Of a stretch of 64,000 nucleotides of DNA, positions 9,988 to 20,899 are shown piece by piece. Source of the stretch: Microstegium vimineum (taxonomy: Eukaryota > Streptophyta > Magnoliopsida > Poales > Poaceae); assembly GCA_022036555.1 (NCBI GenBank), contig CM039140.1, positions 3,251,943-3,315,942 of the forward strand. The letters run 5' to 3'. Each line of letters begins with the position of its first letter. Positions within the stretch are counted from its first letter, which is position 1. The position numbers were made by a program, and so were the translations under genes. The notes under the pieces were generated by a model. It saw only the letters and a list, made by a program, of their open reading frames with translations, did no database searches and had not been told where the DNA came from.

Positions 9988-10405
9988 GTAACTTATTACC
10001 CCTTTAATTAATGAGTCAAGCTAAGCAATCACTCTAACTAAATACTCCCTCCGTTCACGAAAGAATTAATTCCTATAATTCGTGTCAGTCAAATTTTTTT
10101 AACTTTGACTAACTTTATAGAAAAATGTAACATCTATGACTTAAAATAAGCACTATATAAAAATATGTTCTTAGATAAATCTAATGATACTAGTTTGATA
10201 TTATAACTTTCAATATTTTATTCTAGAAATTTGGTCAAAGTTCAAAAAATTTGACTTAGGACAAACCCAAAAATACATTCTTTCTGTGGACAGAGAGAGT
10301 ACTAAAAGTCACGCTTGTTTTATTGTAACTTATTACCCCTTCAATTAATGAGCCAAGCTAAGCAATCACTTTAACTAAATACTAAAAGTCACGCTTGTTT
10401 TATTG
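9988..10405. repeat. 80-bp tandem duplication, first copy split by a MITE
   Basis: The unit starts GTAACTTATTACCCCTT and ends TCACGCTTGTTTTATT. The second copy is intact at 10325-10404. The first copy is 9988-10044 plus 10302-10324, with a Stowaway between. The copies differ by a few substitutions. Confidence 0.85.
10045..10299. mobile_element. Stowaway MITE
   Basis: 255 bp, starting CTCCCTCCGTTCACGAAAG and ending GTGGACAGAGAGAG, flanked by TA (10043-10044 and 10300-10301). It is close in sequence to the element at 3028-3283. The intact second duplication copy at 10325-10404 shows the empty TA site. Confidence 0.9.
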
Positions 10406-10546
10406 AACCGATTTTAATTTATATAAATCAGTTGTGAAACATGTTTTTCTCTCACAACAAACTATCCATATAAATTAACATAAATCAAAATAATACCAGC
10501 AGAATAAAACCAAACCAACTGGGACTATTGGCTTGAAGCTGACTAA

Positions 10547-11530
10547 GGGTGCGTTTGGCAAGCTGAAACGTTTCAGATTCTCAGATGGAACCAGAGAATC
10601 ACTTCCAAACGGTGTGAAACCATGAAACGTTTCAGATTCTCAGATGGAACCAGAGAATCACTTCCAAACGGTGAAACCATGAAACATTTCAGGGTAGAAA
10701 CGTGATACATCCGGCCCAGGTAGGGTTGGCCGAGGCCTGATAAATTGAGGTTGCCCGGACCCCAACAGTTCTTAGGCACACCCACTCAGAGAAAGGCCCA
10801 CTCTCCCTAAAAGACTAGTCTGATAGGGGAAGGGTTACTCTCCCTTTTTAAGGTGGCTTCCTCCTCCCAAGCTAAGTAAGGTGGGATTATTCAGAGGCTC
10901 ACACGGTCGCCGCCCGACTACAACTGGGCCACTTGGCCCATTATTTGTTGCGTCTTTGCCAACGGGTAATAATGGAGGATGTCCTCATCATTCCCACCCC
11001 TTAAACAAGGGCCCAGCTCCGATACCAAATGATACATCCGGCCCAGGTAGGGTTGGCCGAGGCCTGATAAATTGAGGTTGCCCGGACCCCAACAGTTCTT
11101 AGGCACACCCACTCGGAGAAAGGCCCACTCTCCCTAAAAGACTAGTCTGATAGGGGAAGGGTTACTCTCCCTTTTTAAGGTGGCTTCCTCCTCCCAAGCT
11201 AAGTAAGGTGGGATTATTCAGAGGCTCACACGGTCGCCGCCCGACTACAACTGGGCCACTTGGCCCATTATTTGTTGCGTCTTTGCCAACGGGTAATAAT
11301 GGAGGATGTCCTCATCGTTTCTTGTTTCTTGCCAAGAAACAGAATCACCCAAAGACTGGTTTCGTTAGATTCAGGACTGTTTCTTGATACCCTTCTCTTA
11401 TGAATCGGAATCTAGCGTGCTATCCAAACAGTTTTACAAGGTGATTCCGATTCATCATCTGAAACATTTCTAGAGAGAATCTGGATCAGAAACGTTTCTA
11501 CAAAAATCTGGAGCCCTACCAAACGCACCC
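10547..11530. mobile_element. TIR element (MITE-like) hosting a short LTR element
   Basis: Terminal inverted repeats GGGTGCGTTTGG at 10547 and CCAAACGCACCC ending at 11530. The left arm holds a 59-bp tandem duplication (10565-10695, starting GAAACGTTTCAGATTCTC). Near the right end GAAACATTTCTAGAGAGAATC and GAAACGTTTCTAC mirror the left arm. An LTR element of about 615 bp is inserted at 10703-11317; without it the host is about 370 bp. Flanks are TAA and TTA, so the target duplication is not clear. Confidence 0.65.
10703..11317 (-). mobile_element. TRIM-like ultra-compact LTR element
   Basis: Two nearly identical 288-bp direct repeats, 10703-10990 and 11030-11317, surround only 39 bp. Read on the minus strand, the repeat starts TGATGAGGACATCC and ends GGCCGGATGTATCA, i.e. 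TG...CA as LTRs do. The interior starts TTTGGTATCGGAGC, matching the initiator-Met tRNA primer-binding site (TGGTATCAGAGC) with one mismatch. It ends AAGGGGTGGGAA, a purine tract directly before the other LTR. There is no coding capacity, so it must borrow enzymes, as TRIM and SMART elements do. I see one internal LTR difference (near 10785 versus 11112) plus a changed last base (CA to CG) at the outer end of the second repeat, so insertion or conversion is recent. No perfect target duplication; joining the flanks gives GAAACG-TTTC. Confidence 0.8.
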
Positions 11531-12579
11531 TTAAATCGGGCCTGTCTCGTAAAGATGACTAAATCTTGACTGTAAAATTGACTGAAATTAAGTCCAATAT
11601 AGCTGCCAGCCATTTAGAAATCATGTTAATTTTCCCCTACGTTTTGTGCATCTCGTTCATCTGGGTTCGGACTTCGAAGTATATATGAACTTCACATGTG
11701 TGGGTCTGTTCGCTGGTTGGTGGTTGATCCACAAATGAAAATGACCTCCTATATTGATCATGCATCTCATTTTTCTAGCATATGCACAAAGTGAGCAAAG
11801 TCCTCTCCCGTTTTTTTGGCGTAGGCTACGAAGAAAGTCTGAGTGCAACTATTCAAGGACTGATAGGTCCCAAGTAATCTTATTATATCTTATTATCATT
11901 ATTTGAAATATACTAAAATCATTTACATGTGCTAACCATACACTACCAACAAATCATTAGCTAGATACTCCGTCTATCCAAGAAAAAATATAATTCTAGC
12001 ACAACGTCATATTTTAATATCTTGATTTTAATCATTTATACAGATAAAAAAATATCAAAATTTATGACAAAATAAATATCATTAGACTAGTTACGAAATA
12101 TATAAATATCATTTGACAAAATAAATTTTGATATTTATTGCAATCACACATTGACGCTATAGCTAGGCACGGAGAAACCAATGACAAGTGGCAAAATGAC
12201 CGTATCCGGAGGCATGTCACCTGATGCAGACACATAACCAAACTACCACACCCCACCCCCAACTGAGTCAAACTCACATAGGATAGACCTTGGACAAACA
12301 GTACAGTAGCTACAACAGAACAGAAATGCGAGCTTGAACTTGAAGAAACGCTGCTTTTATTCTCCCCGTACAGTACGTACTAGAACCTCCTCGATCGTAT
12401 ACAAAAACAAGGCGGCGAAATCAATCGCGCTCGATCGCGCGATCAGTCGATCACGCAGCGTCTCCACAAGACGAACGTAGTAATCCGATAGGATCGGCCA
12501 CATAATAATAATAATCACAGTACATAGGGGCACCACGGCAGAGGCAGGAGCCAGCCTCCATCGATTTACTAGTCCCTGG
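11531..12579. other. Intergenic region downstream of the PLAT gene
   Basis: Mostly AT-rich unique-looking sequence. A Stowaway-like left end (ATACTCCGTCTATCCAAG) occurs near 11966 without a right partner, so it is a truncated MITE. Around 12300-12579 the sequence becomes less AT-rich and is probably the 3' UTR of the minus-strand PLAT gene. No other gene is seen. Confidence 0.4.
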
Positions 12580-13346
12580 CTAGAGCGCGGTCACGGTGGT
12601 GGCCTCAGCCTCGGCCTCGCCGGCCGGCGAGCGGCGCGTCTGTGTCTCCTGCCGCCGCCACGTCTTCGTCTTCGTCTTCGTCCCGCACTCGTCGACGACG
12701 GCGTAGAGGCGATAGGGCGACGTGTCGGTGGCGAGCCACTGCTCGACGGTGAAGAGCTGCTGCGCGCACCCGAGGTGGGGCCCCGTGACCGTGGCCTCGA
12801 GGTAGTTGCAGTACCAGCCGTGGTGCGCGCCGGAGCCGTCGGAGGTGAGGTTCATGGCGCAGGGCGCCTGCGCCATGCAGGGCCCCCGCCCGCTGAAGAT
12901 GTCCAGGTTGCCGCGCTCGTAGTAGTCGTGGCCGGCGCCCATGAGCCCGCCCCACCCTTCCAGGTCCGCGATCCGGATCCCCGTGCCGTCCGCGCCCAGC
13001 AGCGTCACGCCGATCGTCGAGTCCGTCCCGCCCTTCCAGATGGTCCCCGTCCGCACGTACACCGTGTACACGCACTGGTTCTCCGGGTCCGACGAATCCG
13101 ACTGCAGCGCGGCCGTGCCCGCTGCCGTGACGGCGGTGGCCGCCGCGCGCGACGCCGGCGCCGCGTACGCCTGATGAGTTAGGTATGTATCGAATCAAGA
13201 GACGATTTCAGATGGATGCGCGCGAGAGAGCTAGCGCAGCAACAGCAGATAGCCGACGATGAGCTTACCGCGGCGGCGAAGAAGGCGAGGAGAAGGCAGG
13301 GGGAGAGGAGCTTCAGCTTCATGGCTCCCCGGAGCGCGGAATCCAT
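12580..13346 (-). CDS. PLAT/LH2-domain secreted stress protein (plant PLAT-stress family)
   Basis: Two exons: 13269-13346 (26 codons) and 12580-13170, joined in phase 0 across a 98-bp GT-AG intron; 222 residues. The N-terminus MDSALRGAMKLKLLSPCLLL-AFFAAAAYA is a signal peptide, so the protein should enter the ER and secretory route; a second Met at residue 9 is an equally good start. One PLAT beta-sandwich follows, from CVYTVYVRTGTIWKGGTDS through GWGGLMGAGHDYYERGNLDIFSG and YAVVDEC, with several conserved Cys. Plant single-PLAT proteins such as Arabidopsis PLAT1 are ABA- and stress-induced, ER-linked proteins. A hydrophilic tail after VVDEC contains KTKTKT, encoded by a CGTCTT repeat. A broken paralogue lies at 22214-22710. 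Confidence 0.9.
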
Positions 13347-13594
13347 GGCTGCTTCGATCTGAAATCTGAATGGAGGCTGTCAGGCTGTGGCCTGTGAGCG
13401 GCCTGGTGGCCGGTGGGGAACTATATCGGGGTCGTCCCCTGTAAACGACCCCACAGGACAGTGACAGATTTGAATTCTGATTGGGAGCAGGAATCCCAAA
13501 GGCAGCATATGCCACGGCTCCAGTTCAGCTGTGGGCCGAATCCCGATGGACCCAGATCCCAAGTCGAACCAAGTGCGTAGCACGGGCCGCGTGG

Positions 13595-13606
13595 CACGTG
13601 CACGTG
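13595..13606. promoter_or_regulatory. Tandem G-box (CACGTGCACGTG)
   Basis: Two abutting CACGTG palindromes about 250 bp upstream of the PLAT start codon. A further CACGTGTC (ACGTGKC-type ABRE) is at 13820-13827. Paired ACGT-core elements are the classical requirement for ABA-responsive transcription, fitting the stress role of this family. Function is inferred from motif and position only. Confidence 0.5.
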
Positions 13607-16600
13607 AAACACGACGAAGCCCAGTAGGTAGGTTCTGCGGTTCGCTCGTGGTGGCTCGTAGGCGCAGCAGGCGGCCCGGAGGCCTCACACATTACTTTGG
13701 CCGGCTGGGTCGTGACAGCAACGCTCGGTTAGACATCGATCAATAATATTGTTGTCGCGGCCGGCCGGTGAGTTTTCAGTGATGTTATGTGACGACAAGT
13801 GGCGAGGCAGATACCGCAGCACGTGTCCTCTGAGACACGCAGACGCAGCGAAGGGAGAATTTATGCACACCCCTAAAGTGTCACCGCGTATATAGGTATG
13901 GTTCCAAATCTCCGCAGTATATGCGTTTTCATCGAAGGAAGGGGAAAAATACAAATCTTGACGGCATCGGCATAGAGTCGTAGATGTGTTTGAATGGATC
14001 GAAAGAAGTAAAAGAAAAATCAGAAAGGTGTTAGAACTGCTCTACAAAGTCTGTTGCGTAAACTCTAGCAGTTTTATAAAAAAGGTAGAGTTTATAGAGC
14101 ACTTTTTATGTACTCTTATAACTCCATTATTTTTCTAAAGTAGACTTGCGTGAAGTTAAACCTTTTTACTAAAAAATATGAAACGAAGCTAAAAAAACGT
14201 TAAGTGAAGCAATCTTAAATGCTTCTTTAGTAGTGTAGTTAGTAGTGTAGTGGTGATGTGAGTCAGGATGAAATCACTAACATTGGTAACCAGTAATGCA
14301 ATTTATTAGTGTATTAGGTGGTTGTACAATTTATTTATTCCAAAATGTGTGGCTATATGGTTTTTGTGATTTTTTTGTCCAGCCATTATGAGTTGATACT
14401 GTCCAAATTGTGCACATTCAATGATTAATGATGTAAAAGAAACAGGGCTATGAAAAGCGAGGAGGCCACAGAACAATCCTCGCTCGTGCACCCATCTCAC
14501 ATGGGCCTAACGCTCACTAACACCTCCGTGTCCAGGTGCTCAAAAATCAAACTATCAAAGTGGATGGTTTGTGACACGTAGAGAGATGTTGAATAGATCT
14601 GAGAGAGAGCGAAAGTCGACGATAATCTCAGATTTGTTAAAGCTTCGCAAGAGAGTGGCGTTGGAGGTCGTCGGGAATGAATACCAAACTTTGTTGATGA
14701 TTGACATGATCAATCTTCGCGTGGAACCCCCCCTACCTAGTGCGCCTCTTTCTATGTTTTATACCGACACATATTTGGTTCTTGGAGAACCCCACTTGGT
14801 GCAAAGATCAATCATAGATGGAGACGAGAGTTCGGCCCCGGAAAGTGAGTAAAAGGCTTACATCCAATTGCTACTGCTTTTGTATTCTTTATTCGGTGAG
14901 CCCACAAATACAATGTGGTTATGCCTATGAGAAATTTAATGATTACACAGAGGGTTGACCCAGCCATTTATATCCGAGATTAGCTTGGACATATCTCATG
15001 GTCAAAGTACTTGGATGTATGGCACCATTAAAAAGGCTACTTATCCACAACTTCATCAACCAGTTCTCTGAAGTTGACGACATCAACATCCACGACTTTG
15101 TTCAAGGCAAACCATAGAGCACGGGAATCGGGAACAATAATCTAGACTTCTAGGTTGAAGCTATTGTACAGATGAACAACGTCTAGTTCACATTCATCTA
15201 TCTAGATCAATCACAACTACCAGACCTTCCACAATCACAAGGAGCAAGTAGTCCATGGGGGACCAATTGTACTCACCCGTCTACAAGCCATTCCGTCCCC
15301 TCGCTCGACCCCTTGTTCGCCGCCTTACGACGCCAATCCTCTGGAACCACACTGAAATCCAAGGTCTACTACCCCATGCAACACCACAAAATATGAAAGA
15401 TTGGTCTTCTCTCAAGCAATTGTCATCTGAAACGTCATCGCTAGTATTAGGAAAAGGAGAGAGGAGTCGAGCGAGATGGGAGGGGGAGACAGAGAGAGAG
15501 AGAAATGACAGTCAAACACGATCAACACGGTCTCCACATATGCTGCCTTTGTCCACGAGCTAGAAGGACAATTTCACTAGCTGCCCTACATGTCAAGGCT
15601 CTCAAACGTGAAAACCAAACAAAATAGAGAGTGGGAAAAGAAAATCTAACTAGTGGCACGTGTTATTGCTCAAATTTTTAATAACTTATATACACTTAAA
15701 ACAAAAGAACCAACGAGCGAACTGAAACAATCGATGACACCTGCTTGCTTAATGCTCCATGGTCAGGCAGGTGTCGTTAGTTTACCCTTCATTCGGCTCT
15801 TCGTCCGGTTGCATCAGCCGAATCTCACTAGTCACTAGCACGGCAGCACCTTACTGCACGGTGGCCAAACCGGTGGCTGCGAGCCTGTGAATCTGTGATG
15901 CAAACAGCACCTAAGCACGATTGATGAACCCTGCAAGTAAAATCTGAAACAGATTCCGCAACTACTGCGTTGCCAATGCAATCTTGATGCTAGTTTGGGC
16001 CTAGTATTTCAATCATACATACTGCTTTGAAGGTGGAATACATTTCGCTTGCGTGGTCCATGCTCCACCTGTGACCGTGAGGTCCCTTAAATATTTGAGG
16101 TTAGGACAAGGTAACTATAATAACTAATTAGCTTGTGGTAAACATCATATACCTAAACTTAAGGACAGAGAGATAGTATAGTTTTTGAAGGTCTCAAACT
16201 TGATACACAGTTTGTTTGTTTTTTTTAAAAAAAAACATCTCAAATCAGTAGCAAAATACCTGAATGCAAATCTATCTAACCTTGCGCCTGAATTTGAGGT
16301 ACGCACGCAGCTACTCTGTCGGCTATACATATGAAAGATATCTTAAGTGAACTCCGATCTGTTGCGGTGGCACATGAATCGTGCACCGGAACGGCAGCAT
16401 GCACGGAGAAGAGATCGGATCATCGGAGCCAGGATCGAGGACGACGCTCCTGAGTGTCGTCAAATGACATGCATTATGCACTGTCAAATGACATGGTGGT
16501 GCAAATGAATGTCAATCCGTTGGTACTCGATCATTCTTTCATAAAGCAAAATGACGACGATGCTTATCAGATCAACACCAGAGTTTAACGATCAGCTTCT

Positions 16601-17050
16601 CTCTTGTCGCACTGTTGCTTTTTTTTTTTTTGGCTAACTACATGCGGACGAAGAGGAAGAGATCGGGAGAGCAGGCATTCGTGGCCAGCCTTGGTCTTTT
16701 CGGATATGGACATTATCCGCTCTGGAAGTTCCTCAGCCTCTCAGATTCCGGCGCTGATTCATCCACGCTCCTTTTTCTTCTTCGTCCCGAGGCCCGGCCG
16801 GCCCCAGTCACGAGCACCCACATCCGAACTCTGGCACCTAGGCGTGCCACGTCTCCGCATGATACCATCCACATGGTATGGTCCACGACGGCACGACGAC
16901 CCCCGGCTGTCTCTCTACATCCTTCATCAGTCCTTCCTCGCTCGCCCTCCTCACGACGCGGGTCACCGGGTCACGGCCACCGCCGCGCCCGCCCGCCCGC
17001 CGGAAACCCGGTCCGCAGCCGACGCGTGACGTAGGGGGGACGCAGCAGCC
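13607..17050. other. Long intergenic region, no supportable gene
   Basis: About 3.4 kb between the divergent PLAT and LQY1 genes. Open frames at 14571-14852 (93 codons) and 15255-15563 (102 codons) have no recognisable motif, signal or exon context and are probably chance or old repeat. 14030-14140 holds a self-complementary TAGAGTTTATAGAGCAC-type stretch like an eroded MITE. From about 16600 the sequence becomes GC-rich and is likely promoter and 5' UTR of LQY1. Confidence 0.4.
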
Positions 17051-19220
17051 ATGGCCGCCACTTCCTCATCGTCGCTCGCAACGCTCCACTCCTGCTTCCT
17101 CTCTTCCGCTCCTTCCTCGCCCTACATGGCGGCGCTGCCCCGACGGAGAAGGGGCGGAGCGCGGTACCCTCGCATCCGGGCCATTGACCTCGACCAGAAC
17201 ACGGTACGTTACGGATGCCCAAATCGTGGCCATGCCTTGCCCTTGATTCTCGCGGAGTTTGATTTCCCGGTGCCTCTAGATCGTCGCCATTTCGGTGGGC
17301 GTCGTCAGCATCGCCGTGGGAATAGGTGTCCCTGTGTTCTACGAGACTCAAATCGACAATGCCGTGAGTATTCGCCTGCTTTTTTAAGTTTGTTGCGACC
17401 TGTTCGTTCGCTCTTCACATCCATGCTGTTGTCGTCCAAGTAACGTTGATTTAACTAGGCTGGGAGTTAGTAGCAGACTAGCGGCTAAGAACATACATTG
17501 TTGACTGAAACCTGAAAGATCCAAGCTTAATTGAATTTGCCACTGTTATGCAGGAGCATCTATTACTGTTTTAATCCATAAATAAAAGGGTTGCAATATT
17601 AAGATTATCCTTTTTTTATCCATGCAGGCAAAGAGGGAGAATAAACAGCCGTGCTTCCCCTGCAGTGGTTCTGGCGCACGTATGTGACGATTATGTTTTT
17701 TAGATTGCCTTAGCTTCTTTATTCCAATTTGCATTTCTAACATATCTATGGTTGTGTAATTGAACATTATTGGGACAACCACGTGTGAAACACACAAAAT
17801 CTGATCACGGGATTGACTTGTTGAAATGGAAATATCATGGTTACATCCAGGCTCTTCTTTTAATCCAAGATGCTTTTTATTTGGTTGGCCTTTTAATATA
17901 TTACAAAGCAGTAGGAAGACATCTGCAGGGTCTGAAAATCGGAACCAAAGTTTTAGTAATGTTTATTACTGCAACTTTCATCTTTCTCGGATACGCAATG
18001 TGTACCTGTATCTCTACCTTTCATGACCATATCTATACTTAAATATGATGGCATTACTAAAAAAAACCCAGATATCTCTTGTTCACTTATTCTGCACCAG
18101 TTAAAGTTGGTACTTTGGTAGCAAAGCTGTTATTGAGTATCCCGGGAAATGACAAACATTTACCAATATCAATGGGAACCTTGAACCAGAAGGACTTGCA
18201 AGTTCCCTTTATGAGCTTCAGTGAATTAGATAACTAGTTATGATGAAAATAGATAATGTGCTGGGAATGGCGGTATGTTGCACACAATGCATACATATGC
18301 ATCTTCTCTTTTTCTTTGCAACCGTATCCAAACGGTTCTGAATGTTAAGGGCTTGTTTGGAAGCACACAACTAAAATTTAGCTAGCTAAAATTTCAGAGT
18401 TAAATTTTAGCTAGCTAAAAAAATCTCGTAGCTAAACTTTAGCTAGGTGTTTGGATGCACCAGCTAATAGACTCAACTAAACTTTAGTTAGCTTTAGCTA
18501 TGTTGAAGTAGCTAAAATCAGCTAAACTTTAGCTAAAGTTTTAGCTAGCCTGTTTGGATGCATGACAGCTAAATTTAGCTAGTTAAAGTTTAGTTGGTGC
18601 ATCCAAACAGAGCCTAAATGGAATTTGTTCATTTTCCAGAGGTATGCAGGTTTTGCAGTGGAAAGGGCATTGTTACTGTAGTACTTGGCGCAGGCGAGAC
18701 TGAAGAATCACAGTGTGTCAACTGCGAGGGCATCGGCTCTTTGACATGCACTACATGCCAAGGCACTGGAATCCAACCACGCTATCTTGACCGCAGGTAA
18801 TATGCTTTTATCTGAAACTTTTGCATGTAAGTGCCCGTGCTCCTTTTTTGCCTTGTATACATTAACAACTTCTGAGCAACATTATATATATTAATTTAAT
18901 TTCCATAATGGAACTATGCTTCAAATATCTATATCAATTAGATGAATCTCAATTATGCATGAAGCCCTTTGTGTGAGGCAAATTTGCTAAACACAGATGG
19001 TCCATATTGTTGAAGTGAATGGTTTAGGAACCTGTCATGTAGGGGTTTTTTCCCTGTGACACTTCTCCATGAGAAGAGAAGGGTCCTATATGTTTCCCTT
19101 CATAAGTTCATTTCGTCAATGTTTTGGCCAAATGACATTCAAAATAAAGGTTCAGAAGGAGATATCTAATGGTTATTTGCTTTGGATTGGTAAATCAGGG
19201 AGTTCAAGGATGACGATTGA
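17051..19220 (+). CDS. LQY1: LQY1: thylakoid DnaJ-type zinc-finger protein, PSII repair
   Basis: Five exons: 17051-17203, 17280-17363, 17628-17679, 18640-18796 and 19199-19220; all junctions GT-AG; 155 residues. Residues 1-45 are a Ser/Ala/Arg-rich chloroplast transit peptide. IVAISVGVVSIAVGIGVPVF (52-71) is the single membrane span, followed by YETQIDNAAKREN. Four CxxCxGxG-type zinc motifs follow: CFPCSGSG, CRFCSGKG, CVNCEGIG and CTTCQGTG. The end is QPRYLDRREFKDDD. Arabidopsis LQY1 is a thylakoid protein with disulfide-isomerase activity that helps repair photosystem II under high light, and the collinear match over TM, zinc domain and tail is strong. The final exon codes only seven full codons plus a split one. 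Intron 3 carries a Tourist-like MITE. Confidence 0.93.
18349..18614. mobile_element. Tourist-like MITE in LQY1 intron 3
   Basis: Left end GGGCTTGTTTGGAAGCAC and right end, on the minus strand, GGCTCTGTTTGGATGCACC; flanked by TAA on both sides (18346-18348 and 18615-18617). The interior is rich in AGCTAAAxTTTAGCT palindromes. It ends only 25 bp before the exon 4 acceptor (AG at 18638-18639), so it supplies most of the branch-point region. Confidence 0.75.
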
Positions 19221-19749
19221 TGAAGGGCTTATTGCCATGTTTGGTAGCATGTCAAAGATGTAACATCAAGTTTAATTTGAGGACAGCATTGCGGACTCAG
19301 AAGAGATGTACCTACCAGCCATAGGATCCATCTGATTTTGTTTTGTGATATATTATATATGTTCCAGTTTGGTAAATATAGATGGCAGATTGAACATTAC
19401 CAGCAGAGAAGATAATATCTTAAATTTAAGTGTTGAACATTTTCCGGGAGATGTAATATACGGTGTTCTTCTGATTTTGTCATGCAGAATTTGTGGAGTA
19501 GTAGCATTTGATCGGTATAGACATTTTCAAGTGAGTTTTGCACCCAAGTAATGTCTGCATGACTGCAAAATTTGTCGAAGAATTTCAGCAGGACAGGATT
19601 CTGGGTTTTAAGTTGGAGCAAGGTGGACTGTCTGCATGCCGCCTCCCAGGCAACAGTGCATGAGCCCTTTCTATTGGATAATGCCAAGTCCACCTTGTTC
19701 CTTTGATCTGCTTGGTTTTATGATTTGTGATCCTCACACTCACTGGCTT

Positions 19750-19970
19750 AATAACTAGGATTGTCATAGACAAAGCAGGTTAGGGTTTATGGTTTAGAGT
19801 TAGGGTTTAAGGTTTAGGGTTTAAACTAGAATTGCCATAAACAAAGCAGGTTTCATTATCGTATTCTTCTCATCTTGAAGCTGGTTGTTTGGTTAATAAC
19901 CAGGATTGCCATAAACAAAGCAGGTTTCATTATCTTATTATTCTCATCTTGAAGCTGGTTGTTTGGTTGA
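19750..19970. repeat. Tandem ~75-bp repeat with telomere-like insert
   Basis: The block AGGATTGCCATAAACAAAGC recurs at about 19757 (diverged), 19829 and 19903, followed by CAGGTTTCATTAT and CTTGAAGCTGGTTGTTTGG in the last two copies. Between the first and second copies lie several TTAGGGTTT-type units (about 19783-19823), resembling degenerate plant telomere repeats (TTTAGGG). Confidence 0.65.
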
Positions 19971-20232
19971 ATTTATAAGTCTTGTTCTTTTTCTACTCAT
20001 ACTTGTTGTAAGACTGATTTTCTCTTATGTTGTTATGCACCACATTAATGGTACTCGAATTCTCCTCGTTTCCTTTTGAGCAGTGGGGGATAGAATGAGT
20101 AATCTGGTTGATGTGTTCAAGCAACCAAACAATCTTCTACTGTACGTACTTGTATTCTTTTTATTGGGAATGGAATAGTAATTTGTCAGAGACGTTCTTA
20201 GAGCCGCCACAATGCAGTCATATGATATTTCT

Positions 20233-20339
20233 TGTTCGCTTGGCTTATCAGCCACCGAAATAGTGTTTTTCTCTCACAACAAAACAGCCAGAAACAGCAT
20301 CAGCCGGCTTATCAGTCACTGAAACGATCAGGCGAACAT
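20233..20339. mobile_element. Small GTTCGCTTGG-type MITE
   Basis: Starts TGTTCGCTTGGCTTATCAGC and ends GGCTTATCAGTCACTGAAAC-GATCAGGCGAACA. The ends form an imperfect inverted repeat (GTTCGCTTGG / TCAGGCGAAC) and the GGCTTATCAG box recurs inside. The copy at 29785-29892 has the same layout. Confidence 0.6.
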
Positions 20340-20899
20340 TCGAGACAACTACCCACACAACGCAAGTCTCTCTCCTCTCCGTATGTCACTTTTACTTTCT
20401 TTGCTCTCTCACAAAACTAGTAGTCTCACGCTTTATGTCAGCCAAGATATAACATAGATATAACATCTTCTACGGCTGACACTTCTGCAAGCTACTAGCA
20501 AAGTGAATTGGCTACTTTTGTTAGGTGGATAAGTTTGAAATTATAAGACATCATAGGAGCGTTGAAGATGGCGGTTAGGACCAATGGAGACATATAGAAA
20601 TGTTAGCCATAGAATAAAATATTGCTCCACATATAGCAAAAACATATTCAGACCACCATTCATTGACTCATAGCAACTTTTGTAGTGCGTTAAAATAAGT
20701 TATGCAACTGCTTTTTATCTCCCCCCCTTCTCTGTGGCATCACAAACGACCGTTTCATTCCTACAACACGACAATTTGTGAGTTAAGGCTACAATTACTT
20801 TTTACAAGATGCTTTGACGGTCTACAAAGCTAACATATGATGTGATAGGGTATATGAAAACCGACATGGAATTCAGAGCAGCACGACACGTTGGCGCCT

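Noticed and set aside
10703..11317. Simple tandem duplication instead of an LTR element
   Set aside because: The interior starts with a tRNA-Met-like primer-binding site and ends with a purine tract, and the repeat has TG...CA ends; chance is unlikely, though lack of a target duplication leaves some doubt.
12605..13198. 197-codon minus-strand frame overlapping the PLAT gene
   Set aside because: Out-of-frame shadow of PLAT exon 2, Arg/Gly/Ala-rich; the PLAT motifs are in the other frame and splice to a signal-peptide exon.
14571..15563. Two plus-strand frames of about 100 codons as hypothetical genes
   Set aside because: No motif, no exon context and ordinary length for chance frames; noted only as part of the intergenic entry.
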